A stretch of DNA of 64,000 nt from CAYOWQ01 sp964407695. GTDB lineage: Bacteria; Planctomycetota; Phycisphaerae; Phycisphaerales; SM1A02. The stretch lies in contig CAYOWQ010000006.1 in assembly GCA_964407695.1 (NCBI GenBank), positions 170,462 to 234,461 of the forward strand. The letters run 5' to 3'. The notes beneath the pieces are model-generated. The model was not told the origin of the DNA, ran no database searches, and saw nothing but the letters and a program-made list of their open reading frames with translations. Of the stretch, positions 1-11,282 are shown one piece after another (the stretch's first letter is position 1; each line of letters opens with the position of its first letter). The translations under genes were made by a program, and so were the position numbers.

Positions 1-1574
1 ATGATCGTGTGGCGCTGCAGGAACTCCATCAGGGGTGGCCAGTCGACGCATTGGTTACCCCACCAATGGCCCGCCCCGGGCTGTTCGTAGTAACAGAAAT
101 CAGGATGGAACTCGCCGAGCACCTTACGCATGGCCCGGGCCTGCTCGACCGGCACATTGTCATCGGCATCGCCATGCAGGATGTAGACGCCAAGTTGGCG
201 ATAGTTGGAGGCGAGCGCGAGGGTATCGCTGGGGCTTGACGCTCGACGAAAGATGTCTTCGATTGCGCCCGGGTTCTCGGCGCGTGGGCCGCTCACGTAT
301 GACCAGAACGAGATCCAGCCCGCGCTCGGCGCAATCGCGGCGAATCGTCCCGGAAAGTGCGCCCCAACCTGCCATGTGCCGTGGCCACCCATGGAATGCC
401 CCGTGAGCCAGACTCGCGACGGGTCGATGCTGACCTCGGGCATGTGGTGCATGACGTGATCGAGCACCTCGACGGCGTCGCGGCGGCCCCAGTCCTCCCA
501 GTCGAATCCAAAGGGGCGACGATTGGTGGGGCAGGCGATCCAGCACCAGGGCTTGGGTGCATACGCCCCGGCCTGCGACGTGGCCTCGACGCTCGCACCA
601 TGCAGCGAGAGAATCAGGCCGAGTTTGCCGTCGTTGCCGGACTCGGAATCTTGCGGCTCACTCGGCGGCACGAGAGAGAAATACTGAACCGATCCGTCAA
701 TCTCACTCAGAAACGTGACCTTGCGGCGCTCGCTTGCGCTTACCGTCCGAAGCTCAATTTCGGTCGCACTGACATTCGGGCCGGTTTTCTGATCCAGGTG
801 CAGCGTGAGCTTGACCGGCCCGGCAGCGTGGATCTTGATCTGCGGAATGGGAATGGCGATCTTTCGGGTGGAAAGCGCTGGGATCGGCGGGCATGGCGAT
901 GCGTGCTCATGGCAGTCGATCTCGGCGCGGATCACCAACCCTTCAAGCGGTTCCTCGGAAGCGTTCACCAGCGGCACGGCGACGAACAGTCCAGGATTAT
1001 CGTGATCGAGGACGAGATCGGGCGCGGTGACGTCGCGCAGGTCGAAGAAGAATGGGGCTTTTGGCTCGACGAGCGCTGCCTGCACTCGACCCCGACCAAC
1101 TGCAAACACCAGCTCATTGAGGCCAGTGTGAAGTTGAACCGGCACGACGATGGAGCCGGTCCCATAGGGGTCGCCTCCGCGGGGCTCGCCGTTGACATAG
1201 ACCATGCTGTGGCCACGTGCTTCGAGCAGTGCCACGCGATCGAACCTGCTCTCGACGGTCCAGGCAACGTAGCCGCCGGCCAGTTCGTCACCGCCAATGA
1301 AACCGTCGCCCTCGGCCGAGCGAAGCACCCATACTCGTGTCTGCGGATTCAGCTGATCCTTCGGCGAGAGTTCGAGTAGATCGCCGTTCTTGGGTGTGGT
1401 CCAGCGACCGGTGACGATCGACTGCTCGATGGGGTCGCGGCGGAACGGGTCGCGCCCTGACGGAGGCATCGGCCCGCAGACCAGCGCCTCCTTCATGGTG
1501 ATGGAATCGGCCTGTGCCATGGCGACCCAGGCGCACAGAGCAGCGACACATTGCAGCACATTCTTGAATGTCAT
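1..1574 (-). CDS. Secreted alpha/beta-hydrolase (prolyl-oligopeptidase/esterase-like), C-terminus cut by window edge
   Basis: An open frame runs from ATG at 1574 off the left edge (524 codons present). It opens with a clear signal peptide (MTFKNVLQCVAALCAWVAMAQA), so the product is exported. A beta-rich N-terminal half of about 300 residues precedes a serine hydrolase domain. The nucleophile elbow GHSMGGHG places the serine at about residue 394, an aspartate lies in YILHGDADDNVPVEQAR, and the histidine is in GAGHWWG close to the edge. This is the order of the alpha/beta-hydrolase triad as in secreted prolyl oligopeptidase-like or PHB-depolymerase-like esterases. The substrate cannot be told. 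Only the C-terminal tail is missing. Confidence 0.85.
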   Translation of the reverse strand, partial: MTFKNVLQCVAALCAWVAMAQADSITMKEALVCGPMPPSGRDPFRRDPIEQSIVTGRWTTPKNGDLLELSPKDQLNPQTRVWVLRSAEGDGFIGGDELAGGYVAWTVESRFDRVALLEARGHSMVYVNGEPRGGDPYGTGSIVVPVQLHTGLNELVFAVGRGRVQAALVEPKAPFFFDLRDVTAPDLVLDHDNPGLFVAVPLVNASEEPLEGLVIRAEIDCHEHASPCPPIPALSTRKIAIPIPQIKIHAAGPVKLTLHLDQKTGPNVSATEIELRTVSASERRKVTFLSEIDGSVQYFSLVPPSEPQDSESGNDGKLGLILSLHGASVEATSQAGAYAPKPWCWIACPTNRRPFGFDWEDWGRRDAVEVLDHVMHHMPEVSIDPSRVWLTGHSMGGHGTWQVGAHFPGRFAAIAPSAGWISFWSYVSGPRAENPGAIEDIFRRASSPSDTLALASNYRQLGVYILHGDADDNVPVEQARAMRKVLGEFHPDFCYYEQPGAGHWWGNQCVDWPPLMEFLQRHTI

Positions 1575-1623
1575 GTCCCGATGGTACAGCGCGACGGCCC
1601 CCGCACGGGCAAATCCACGCTGC

Positions 1624-2382
1624 CTAGCCGATGAGGATCGTTTCGCCCGCAACCACGCGATCACCCGGCTTCACCATTACCCTTCGGCCATCAAGGCGCG
1701 GCATGATGAGATCCACCTGTGAACCGATCCGGATCATGCCGAAGACCTCGCCCTTTTTCACCGCGCTGCCCGGTTCGGGATAGACATCAATGCCGTGGAC
1801 GCCGCCGCCGCCGATCTGCACCACGTAGCAACTGACATCACGATCGGCAAATCGGCCGCGAAAGCGGGTGACGGCGCGGTTGTTCTCGACGATGTGAGGG
1901 CTGTTGATCTCGATGGGGAATCTCTTGACCACGCTGCGAAAATGCATCGATCCCATGTGATGGTTCTTGTGCACCGCGGGATACTGAACGCTGGATTCGA
2001 GGGTGCTGTCGAGTGGGGCCCGGTTGTAGTGAACTCCAAAGGGGCTCATGAATACGCCGACGAGAATGCGCGGCTCCTTCAGGTCTTCGCGAACAATGTC
2101 ATTGATGCTGGCCGACCTGCCCTGCTTGCAGATGATGGCGGGCTCGTCAGGAGCGACGTCCCTGACGTAGACCACGACTCCATCCGCGGGGCTGACGATG
2201 TTGTCTCCAGCCGGGGCGGTCCTTTCCGGGTTGCGCCAGAACCAGTAGTAACGCCAGAACGCCCAGAGCCCCAACAGCAGAAGACCGGCGGCGGCAATCA
2301 AGTCGAGGGCGATGCCGAGGCCGCCGATGGCGAAGAGGCCGAAACCGAAATAGGCGCTGCCGCCTGAGAAAGCTGCTTCCAT
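1624..2382 (-). CDS. psd: Phosphatidylserine decarboxylase proenzyme
   Basis: A short PSD-A type phosphatidylserine decarboxylase, about 252 residues, which makes phosphatidylethanolamine at the membrane. It has hydrophobic N-terminal helices, then FWRNPER and SPADG, which are typical of the family. Near the C-terminus is RIGSQVDLIMP, whose Gly-Ser bond should be the self-cleavage site that creates the pyruvoyl cofactor. The ATG at 2382 (MEAAFSGG) is chosen. It overlaps the upstream methyltransferase gene by 85 bp, so the two are probably cotranscribed. An upstream in-frame start at 2481 would add an arginine-rich stretch that is only an alternate frame of the methyltransferase. No phosphatidylserine synthase gene lies beside it. 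Confidence 0.88.
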   Translation of the reverse strand: MEAAFSGGSAYFGFGLFAIGGLGIALDLIAAAGLLLLGLWAFWRYYWFWRNPERTAPAGDNIVSPADGVVVYVRDVAPDEPAIICKQGRSASINDIVREDLKEPRILVGVFMSPFGVHYNRAPLDSTLESSVQYPAVHKNHHMGSMHFRSVVKRFPIEINSPHIVENNRAVTRFRGRFADRDVSCYVVQIGGGGVHGIDVYPEPGSAVKKGEVFGMIRIGSQVDLIMPRLDGRRVMVKPGDRVVAGETILIG

Positions 2383-3074
2383 GCGTTGGGCTCCACGACG
2401 CGAACCATGGCGAGGCCGGAGGCGAAGGGAAAGTCGATCGCCTCGAATGCGTCGCGTTCGCGTCGGATTCGGTTGAGCCACTTCTTCACGCCGGCGTGGC
2501 CCACCATTTCGCGGACATAGATGTTGGTGTCGTGCAACAGGATGTAGCTGTTGCGCTTCGACTGCCTGAGCACGTTGATGAAATCATTGCGCACGTGTTG
2601 ATACGCATGATTGCCGTCAACAAATCCGAGATCGATCGGCGGAAGTTCATGCTCTCCCCAACGGGAGAAGAACTCCCCGGCGGTGAGGCAATGGTGGGTG
2701 ACAATGTCTTCAACGCCAAATTCGGCAAAGCGAGCGCGGGCCCTGGCGGGATCGCTCCAGTTGTCGCGCCCGCCAATCGTCTTGAACGGACCGTCCTTCA
2801 GCAGCGAAAACGAAGGATCGATGAAGGTGAGGCGTCCCCGGCCGTTGTCTCGCAACCCCAACGCCAGGCAGACGACGCTGAAGCCGAATCCGGACCCGAT
2901 CACCACGACATGCTGCGGCCGCAAGGCGCGCACGAGGCCATAGTAGAGGAATCCAAACCCCAGGTTCAGGTTCTCGCGATCCTCGTGGTGTCCGAGCGGC
3001 TTGGCGTGTTCGAAGACAGAGCGAATCAGTTCGGCGTTCAGGCTGAACGTATCAGGGACGGTACCGAAGCTCAT
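2298..3074 (-). CDS. Class I SAM-dependent methyltransferase (Methyltransf_24-like)
   Basis: About 258 residues. The SAM-binding loop is VVVIGSGFGFSVVCLALGL, followed by the acidic strand FIDPSF and the motif IDLGFVDGNHAYQHVRNDF, with LLHDT after it. This arrangement is seen in the Methyltransf_24/CmcI-like group, where the D-G-N-H-x-Y segment binds metal or substrate. ATG at 3074 is preferred because GGAG stands seven bases upstream; an ATG at 3161 has no ribosome binding site. The 3' end overlaps psd by 85 bp, suggesting coupled expression and perhaps a lipid or cell-envelope substrate, which is an inference. The last 25 residues are Ala/Ser-rich. Confidence 0.8.
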   Translation of the reverse strand: MSFGTVPDTFSLNAELIRSVFEHAKPLGHHEDRENLNLGFGFLYYGLVRALRPQHVVVIGSGFGFSVVCLALGLRDNGRGRLTFIDPSFSLLKDGPFKTIGGRDNWSDPARARARFAEFGVEDIVTHHCLTAGEFFSRWGEHELPPIDLGFVDGNHAYQHVRNDFINVLRQSKRNSYILLHDTNIYVREMVGHAGVKKWLNRIRRERDAFEAIDFPFASGLAMVRVVEPNAWKQLSQAAAPISVSASSPSAASASPST

Positions 3075-3272
3075 TTCAGCGCTCCATGCTGAGTGCGAAT
3101 CCGACGTCGCGAGCCGCAAATCAGGCTCAGAATGGTCAACGTTGTACGTCTGCGGCCGCATCGCAGCAATTGCGATTGCGACCGGAACACGCGGTCATGC
3201 ACAAATCAAACACGCTGCAAACGCGAATCGCATGTTCCGACCATGCGAATGCTCCTTCGCCGGATCCGAGAC

Positions 3273-3617
3273 TCAGGGCCCCCCGCGGCCTTGCCGGAAC
3301 AGGGCCGGAAGCTGCGAACCGCCGATAAGGTTGAGTCGGCGGTCCTTGACATCCTCCATCTGGTAGATGAAGAGCGTCTCTCCCCGGCTGTCGAGCACGT
3401 AGAGCAACTCGTCCGGTTGAGCATCGCCGCCGGTGCCGCCGTTGGCGGTGACGAGGGTGAACTCGCTGGTCGTCGCGGCCATCCCTGCATAGGCCGGGTG
3501 GCCTGGAAGCCGCCCCGCCTGCGTGATGATCATGGCGGCGATAATCGCTGCACTGGCCCAGAGAATGGCTGCCGGAATCGAGCGGCGTGTCTCACGGATT
3601 GTGGTCGTGTGGTTCAT
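3273..3617 (-). CDS. Small exported or membrane-anchored protein, paralogue of the gene before it
   Basis: 114 residues. A basic N-terminus is followed by one hydrophobic segment (about residues 14-33), a membrane anchor or signal. The exposed part carries ELLYVLDSRGETLFIYQMEDVKDRRL, which resembles VLYVVDETNQELVSVVWD in the product encoded at 3624-3926. The two genes lie six bases apart on the same strand and look like diverged tandem duplicates. The pattern 'YVLD..gE.L.vy' resembles one strand of a beta-propeller or WD-like repeat, but one copy cannot make a propeller. I do not recognise a named family; the function is unknown. Confidence 0.7.
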   Translation of the reverse strand: MNHTTTIRETRRSIPAAILWASAAIIAAMIITQAGRLPGHPAYAGMAATTSEFTLVTANGGTGGDAQPDELLYVLDSRGETLFIYQMEDVKDRRLNLIGGSQLPALFRQGRGGP

Positions 3618-3623
3618 GATTGA

Positions 3624-3926
3624 TCAGTTCCGTGAGTTGCGAAGGACACCGGCATCCTTACCAAGGTCGCGAAAGGCGAGCCCGGTGAGTTGGCGGGCAT
3701 TGATATCCCACACCACACTGACAAGTTCCTGGTTGGTTTCATCCACGACATAGAGGACCGCGGCATGCGAGTTCTTCACGTTGCCCGCAGCCATCGTGTA
3801 ATTCCCACGAATCCGGGCCTGGGCGGTCACCGTCGGGGCAAAGGTCACGACGGCAAGCGCCACCAGAAGTGCGGCGTTCAGTAGTACAAGTCGAAGATAC
3901 GGACGCGAACGCATGGGAGTCACCAT
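3624..3926 (-). CDS. Small secreted protein, paralogue of the next gene
   Basis: 100 residues. N-terminal signal peptide LRLVLLNAALLVALAVVTFAPTVTAQA, then a short mature domain with GNYTMAAGNVKNSHAAVLYVVDETNQELVSVVWD. I recall short exported proteins of this style ('YTM.aG......a.lYviD..nqEl....wd') in planctomycetes, usually uncharacterised. A nearer start at residue 5 (MRSRPYL) is also possible. The downstream gene at 3273-3617 is a probable tandem paralogue. Function unknown. Confidence 0.7.
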   Translation of the reverse strand: MVTPMRSRPYLRLVLLNAALLVALAVVTFAPTVTAQARIRGNYTMAAGNVKNSHAAVLYVVDETNQELVSVVWDINARQLTGLAFRDLGKDAGVLRNSRN

Positions 3927-3986
3927 TTCGGGGCCGCCAGCGGGCGATTGACAGGCGGCGCCGCCTTTGTTCCGTGTCGGATCAGA

Positions 3987-4202
3987 TCAATCCTGATGGC
4001 TGCGCTTTGAAGGAAAGAGACTGATGCCCATCACCAGGACGAGCAATACAAACATGATGCCATATCCGAGCAGCGGGCTGACACCGCGGACCTTGGGATC
4101 GTTCGGACTGGCCTGCGCAAAGGCCGAGGTCGCAATCAAGAGACCGCCGGCCATCGCCGTGAGCCGAACCAGGACAAAGGGAAGTCGCCGTGCCAGTTTC
4201 AT
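3987..4202 (-). CDS. Small two-helix membrane protein
   Basis: 71 residues from ATG at 4202 (MKLARRLPF). This start overlaps the stop of the HYExAFE gene as ATGA, which supports both the start and translational coupling. It has a cleavable signal or first membrane helix ending SAFAQA, then a short periplasmic stretch, a second helix (YGIMFVLLVLVMGISLF) and a basic tail SKRSHQD. Such mini membrane proteins are common in planctomycete genomes and have no assigned function. It is the last coupled gene of the pair with 4199-4771. Confidence 0.72.
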   Translation of the reverse strand: MKLARRLPFVLVRLTAMAGGLLIATSAFAQASPNDPKVRGVSPLLGYGIMFVLLVLVMGISLFPSKRSHQD

Positions 4203-4771
4203 GCAGTCAGCATAGGGCGTCGGCAACCACGCCGCAACAGCGAATCCGGCCCCGCGACGACCGATCGCATGGGGTCAAACAGTGGGCGGCGTAGCGCCAG
4301 AAAGGTCTGTTCCGGAAGGTGAACCGTGTCCCACCCCGACGAACGTCGCCTCATCTGACGGGCGTAGTCATCCACTCCAGCGGCGGTCAACCCGTACCAG
4401 CGGCCATCGTGCCGGAGGAGATCCTCGAAGCGACCGTCGGCGGGCTGCAGACTCGACCAGTAGACGAATACGAACACCGCGCCGTGCTCCATTCTCAGGA
4501 GGTCCTGCCATTGCACCAGGCTTTCGACGTCGTCACGGCTGACCCAGTTCTGAAGCCGATCGGCGACGGGGTCATATCGCCGCGTCTTCACTTCAACCAG
4601 CAGCGCCGGACCACCCTTCGGCGTGACGAGATAATCAAAATTCTTCAGACTGGGCAGCGCCGAGACAGGGCCAAGCGACCGCCTTGCTTCGTCGACCGAC
4701 ACGAACGGCACCGCTCGAAGCCGCAGCCAGGCTTCAAACGCGCGCTCGCCGTGACAGCGTGCTCGAGACAC
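4199..4771 (-). CDS. HYExAFE-family protein, PD-(D/E)xK nuclease-like
   Basis: 190 residues, GTG start at 4771. The N-terminus reads CHGERAFEAWLRLRAVPFVSVDEARR, a version of the HYExAFE signature (here HGERAFE) found mostly in planctomycetes. The core FDYLVTPKG..LLVEVKTR puts Asp46, Glu60 and Lys62 in the spacing of a PD-(D/E)xK restriction-endonuclease fold. A nuclease or DNA-processing role is therefore plausible but untested; no helicase or methyltransferase partner is beside it. It is coupled by ATGA to the small membrane protein at 3987-4202. Confidence 0.78.
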   Translation of the reverse strand: MSRARCHGERAFEAWLRLRAVPFVSVDEARRSLGPVSALPSLKNFDYLVTPKGGPALLVEVKTRRYDPVADRLQNWVSRDDVESLVQWQDLLRMEHGAVFVFVYWSSLQPADGRFEDLLRHDGRWYGLTAAGVDDYARQMRRRSSGWDTVHLPEQTFLALRRPLFDPMRSVVAGPDSLLRRGCRRPMLTA

Positions 4772-4789
4772 TTCTGTAGTCTATCAGCC

Positions 4790-5641
4790 TCAATCGCTCG
4801 GAGAACGTCGTCGACTCCACAGTGATTCGTCGGACTCCAGGCGCCAGCGCCCCCCATCCACCGGCTCCACCTGCACCACCGGATTTCCCGGCTCATGATC
4901 GAGCACCAATCTCCACGACTGGGCTGCGGCCCGATTCAGGAGCATTGCCTTGGACAGCATGTTCTGAAACGGCAACATGTCATACGCCATGTTGAATGCC
5001 GGGTGGGCGTGATGGATCGTCGGCAGCACATCGCCCGGAAAGCACACGAGACCATCTTCAGCCTCGAACATGACTGCCTGCTGACCCCAGGTATGGCCCG
5101 GCATGGGCTGTACTCGGATGCCGTCAAGGATCTCCTGCGCGCCGTGAACGAGGTTGATGCGGTCTGCGATCGGCTCAAGATGCGACGGCAGGTAGGTTCG
5201 TGTCATGGTCGAGCGATTCGCGATCGCGTCGTCCCACTCCTGACGCTGCACGTGAACTCGGGCGCGGCGAAACACAGGCTCGGGCGCTCCGTCGCTTCCG
5301 GCAGTCAGCCCGGCCGCGTGATCAAAATGAAGGTGGGTCACCACCACGTGGTCGATGGCCTGCGGGTCAACGTCGACTTCCCGAAGCGCATCAACAACGG
5401 TTCGAGGTTCAAGGTCGTAGATCGCCCGATCCTTCGCCGACCATTTGCTTCCGAAACCGGTTTCAACCAGCACGGTCATCGACGGGCGCTGGAGAAGCAG
5501 GCAGTTGGTCTGCAGGCCGATCCGATTCGCCTCATCTGGCGGCGAAAGCTTCGACCACATGGAGCGCGGAATCAGACCGAACATGCCGCCGCCGTCCAGA
5601 CGGAAGGAGCCGGCGCGAAGAATTGTCCACTTCCAGGTCAT
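4790..5641 (-). CDS. MBL-fold metallo-hydrolase
   Basis: 283 residues from ATG at 5641 (MTWKWTILRAG). The zinc ligands are all visible: THLHFDHAAG (HxHxDH), a later GHTWGQQ histidine, the bridging aspartate in CFPGDVLP, and a C-terminal HEPG. It resembles N-acyl homoserine lactonase/PNGM-type beta-lactamase-fold hydrolases that act on small esters or lactones; the sequence alone does not decide the substrate. Upstream in-frame codons to 5776 run through the pyrophosphatase terminator and are excluded. It lies downstream of the pyrophosphatase gene but is separated from it by a strong terminator. Confidence 0.82.
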   Translation of the reverse strand: MTWKWTILRAGSFRLDGGGMFGLIPRSMWSKLSPPDEANRIGLQTNCLLLQRPSMTVLVETGFGSKWSAKDRAIYDLEPRTVVDALREVDVDPQAIDHVVVTHLHFDHAAGLTAGSDGAPEPVFRRARVHVQRQEWDDAIANRSTMTRTYLPSHLEPIADRINLVHGAQEILDGIRVQPMPGHTWGQQAVMFEAEDGLVCFPGDVLPTIHHAHPAFNMAYDMLPFQNMLSKAMLLNRAAAQSWRLVLDHEPGNPVVQVEPVDGGRWRLESDESLWSRRRSPSD

Positions 5642-5658
5642 CGCCGCGTCAGGATACG

Positions 5659-5687
5659 AAAAACGGGACGGCCGAGGCCGTCCCGTT
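5659..5687 (-). terminator. Rho-independent terminator of the membrane pyrophosphatase gene
   Basis: A perfect 12-bp inverted repeat (aacgggacggcc / ggccgtcccgtt, 5662-5673 and 5676-5687) with a two-base gap is followed on the minus strand by TTTTT. It begins 25 bp beyond the pyrophosphatase stop codon. It also lies just upstream of the MBL-fold gene start at 5641, so that gene needs its own promoter or readthrough. Confidence 0.85.
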
Positions 5688-5711
5688 GCTGATTCCTGCG
5701 ACGATTCGTCA

Positions 5712-8237
<2,526 letters not shown>

Positions 8238-8465
8238 CGTCAAACCATCCTCTCTTTGCGATCGCCAGAGGCCGTGGTCGTGCATCGAACTGGGTCCCAT
8301 GATCCTGACGGAACCCTTCCACGGCCAAGATCGAAGGGCGGGATCATAACAGGTTTTCCTGCGTGCGCCGGCTGGGATGGCCAGATCCGGGTCTTGCCAG
8401 TCCGTTCGGAACGCGATCGTTTTCCGCCGCTTACACTCCGGGATTCCCCAAAGGACCTCCTGGCT

Positions 8466-11258
8466 ATGCCAACCGCCACCAAACGATCCCCTCGCCAGTC
8501 CAAAAAACGCCCAACAACCAAGAAGGTCAAGATGGTCTTCTTCTTCGGCCGCGGAAAGGCTGAGGGCAGCGGATCCGAGCGGCTGCTGCTTGGCGGTAAG
8601 GGTGCGGGCCTGGCCGAGATGACCACAATCGGGCTTCCCGTCCCTCCCGGATTCACCATCTCCACGGATTCATGCGCTGCGTTCTACCAGCACGGCCGAA
8701 AATGGCCCCGGGGACTCGAAGCGCAGGTCCGGCAGGGACTGGCCAAGCTCGAGAAGGCCATCGGAAAGCGGTTGGGAGCCTCGCGCGATCCCCTGCTCGT
8801 CAGCGTTCGATCCGGTGCTGCCCGGTCGATGCCCGGCATGATGGAGACCATCCTCAATCTGGGACTGAACGACTCAAGCGTTCTTGGCCTTGCCAAGATC
8901 TCCAAGAACCCGCGATTTGCCTGGGATTCCTACCGACGTTTCATCCAGATGTATTCAACGGTCGTCGTCGGACTGAACAAGGAGGTGATGGAAGACAAGT
9001 TCCACGCTCTCAAGCATGAACTTGGCGTCAAGCTCGACACCGAAGTGCCCGCCGAAGCGCTGGAACGACTCTGCCGGGAATTCAAGGACTTCTTTCTCGA
9101 CCAGACTGGTCACGAATTCCCTCAGGACCCGTGGAAGCAGCTCGCCGGGGCCATCAACGCGGTCTTTGGATCATGGATGGCCGATAAGGCGGTCACCTAT
9201 CGCCGCGTTGAGAAGATCAGCGGCCTCAATGGCACCGCCGTCAATGTTCAGGCCATGGTCTTTGGCAATTTTGGCGAGGACTCCGGCACCGGCGTCTGCT
9301 TCACCCGCGATCCCTCCACCGGCGAAAACGCCTTCTATGGCGACCTCCTCATCAACGCCCAGGGCGAAGACGTGGTTGCGGGAATTCGAACGCCCATGCA
9401 CCTGCAGGAACTCGCGGCCAAGATGCCCGACGCCTGGGATCAGCTCTGTGCGGTTCGGGCCAAGCTGGAAACCCACTATCGCGACATGCAGGACCTCGAA
9501 TTCACCATCGAGCGGGGACGGCTCTACATGCTGCAGTGCCGCACGGGAAAACGGACGCCTGCGGCGGCGTTCCGTATCGCCGTCGAACAGGCCACGCGGC
9601 CATTGCTGACATCTTCGGCCGCAGCACGATTCGTGAAGAAGGGATACCTCTCCAAGAAGAGCGCCACCGCCGCGACCCGGCCGGTGATCACCAAGGATGA
9701 TGCGGTTCTTCGGATACAGCCCGAGGATATCGAGCGCCTCTTCTACCCCATCATTGACGCCGACGTGGCGCCGGCCGAACTCGAATCACGATATCTCGCC
9801 ACAGGCATGAACGCCGTGCCCGGTGCGGCCTGCGGCAAGGTGGTATTCACCGCCGCTGAGGCCGAGGCCATGGCGGCGCATGGTGCCAAGGTGATTCTCG
9901 TGCGCAAGGAAACGTCGCCCGAGGACGTCGGCGGCATGCATGTCGCGGCCGGCATCCTGACCGCAACTGGCGGCAAGACGTCGCATGCCGCGGTCGTGGC
10001 CCGCGGCTGGGGCAAGTGTTGCATCGTCGGCTGCAACGCTCTGGCCATTAACTATTCGGAGAAGCTCATGCGGATCGGGGTTCACACCATCCGCCAGGGC
10101 GATTTCATCACGTTGGATGGCTCTGCCGGCAAGGTGTATGTCGGCGAGCTCCCCCTGGTGAAGCCGGCGCTGCCGCCGGAGTATGAAACCATCATGTCGT
10201 GGGCCGACAAGCGCCGAACCCTGGGTGTTCGCGCCAATGCCGACACGCCCTACGACGCCGAGAACGCCGTACGCCTCGGCGCTGAAGGTATCGGCCTCTG
10301 TCGAACAGAGCACATGTTCTTCGACACGGAAGCCCGGCGCCTGGCCATGCAGCGAATGATTCTTGCCGACACTCCGGTGGATCGCTGTGCGGCGCTCGAC
10401 GAGCTTCTGCCCTTTCAGCGGCAGGACTTCGTCGGCATCTTCGAAGCCATGCAGGGCCGACCGGTGACCATTCGCTTGATCGACCCACCGCTCCACGAAT
10501 TCGTGCCGCACGAGGAGGCCAAGCAGGCCGAGCTCGCTCGCATCATCGGCGTGTCGGCCGAGAAGGTCCGGCATCGAGTTGAGTCGCTGCACGAAGCCAA
10601 TCCGATGTTGGGCCATCGGGGCTGCCGCTTGTGCATCACCTACCCGGAGATTCTTGAGATGCAGGTGCGAGCCATCATGGAGGCCGCCGCCGATTGCCGT
10701 TCGCGCAAGATCAAAGTGAAGCCGGAGATCATGATCCCCCTCTCCATCGACCGGAAGGAACTCGGGATGCTGGTCGACCGCACTCGCCAGATCGCCGATG
10801 AGGTGCTTGCCAAAGCCGGGGTCAACGTTGATTACCTCGTGGGCACCATGATCGAAACCCCGCGTGCGGCACTTCTTGCCGACGAAATGGCCGAGGTCTC
10901 CGAATTCTTCTCCTACGGCACCAATGACCTTACCCAGATGACCATGGGGCTTTCCCGAGATGATGCGGGACGATTCCTTCCCGACTATGTCGACCGCGAT
11001 AAGGCTGCGATCTTCCCCCACGATCCCTTCCAGTCCCTGGACGTGGAAGGCGTCGGGCGGCTTGTGCAGCAGGCCTGCGAAAAAGGGCGAAACGTCTGCC
11101 CGGATCTCAAGCTGGGTGTCTGCGGCGAGCACGGCGGCGACCCCGCTTCCATCCGATTCTTCTATGACGTCGGTCTCGATTACGTGAGCTGCTCACCGTT
11201 TCGCGTGCCCGTGGCGCGTCTCGTTGCGGCCCAGGTCTCGATGAGTCGGAAGCGATAG
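8466..11258 (+). CDS. ppdK: Pyruvate, phosphate dikinase
   Basis: 930 residues from ATG at 8466, somewhat longer than the usual 870-900 because of a lysine-rich N-terminal extension (about 20 residues) and extra loops. The ATP-grasp domain begins with LLLGGKGAGLAEM. The swivelling domain carries GGKTSHAAVVARGWGK with the phospho-accepting His at about 507. The C-terminal PEP/pyruvate barrel has GIGLCRTEHMFF and CGEHGGDP with the catalytic Cys at about 886. It interconverts pyruvate + ATP + Pi and PEP + AMP + PPi. It is divergent from the membrane pyrophosphatase, which uses PPi, so the pair fits a PPi-based energy economy. Confidence 0.96.
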   Translation: MPTATKRSPRQSKKRPTTKKVKMVFFFGRGKAEGSGSERLLLGGKGAGLAEMTTIGLPVPPGFTISTDSCAAFYQHGRKWPRGLEAQVRQGLAKLEKAIGKRLGASRDPLLVSVRSGAARSMPGMMETILNLGLNDSSVLGLAKISKNPRFAWDSYRRFIQMYSTVVVGLNKEVMEDKFHALKHELGVKLDTEVPAEALERLCREFKDFFLDQTGHEFPQDPWKQLAGAINAVFGSWMADKAVTYRRVEKISGLNGTAVNVQAMVFGNFGEDSGTGVCFTRDPSTGENAFYGDLLINAQGEDVVAGIRTPMHLQELAAKMPDAWDQLCAVRAKLETHYRDMQDLEFTIERGRLYMLQCRTGKRTPAAAFRIAVEQATRPLLTSSAAARFVKKGYLSKKSATAATRPVITKDDAVLRIQPEDIERLFYPIIDADVAPAELESRYLATGMNAVPGAACGKVVFTAAEAEAMAAHGAKVILVRKETSPEDVGGMHVAAGILTATGGKTSHAAVVARGWGKCCIVGCNALAINYSEKLMRIGVHTIRQGDFITLDGSAGKVYVGELPLVKPALPPEYETIMSWADKRRTLGVRANADTPYDAENAVRLGAEGIGLCRTEHMFFDTEARRLAMQRMILADTPVDRCAALDELLPFQRQDFVGIFEAMQGRPVTIRLIDPPLHEFVPHEEAKQAELARIIGVSAEKVRHRVESLHEANPMLGHRGCRLCITYPEILEMQVRAIMEAAADCRSRKIKVKPEIMIPLSIDRKELGMLVDRTRQIADEVLAKAGVNVDYLVGTMIETPRAALLADEMAEVSEFFSYGTNDLTQMTMGLSRDDAGRFLPDYVDRDKAAIFPHDPFQSLDVEGVGRLVQQACEKGRNVCPDLKLGVCGEHGGDPASIRFFYDVGLDYVSCSPFRVPVARLVAAQVSMSRKR

Positions 11259-11282
11259 CCCGACAGCGCGAGCCTCAGACGA

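Noticed and set aside
357..1379. A 340-codon plus-strand frame at the left end
   Set aside because: The minus-strand frame has a signal peptide and a complete serine-hydrolase motif set, and runs unbroken to the window edge, so the plus frame is a shadow.
3953..3966. The palindrome aggcggcgccgcct as a terminator
   Set aside because: It has no loop and no T tract on either strand; such GC palindromes are expected by chance here.
9786..11132. A 448-codon open frame opposite ppdK
   Set aside because: Antisense to the conserved barrel of PPDK; no motif.
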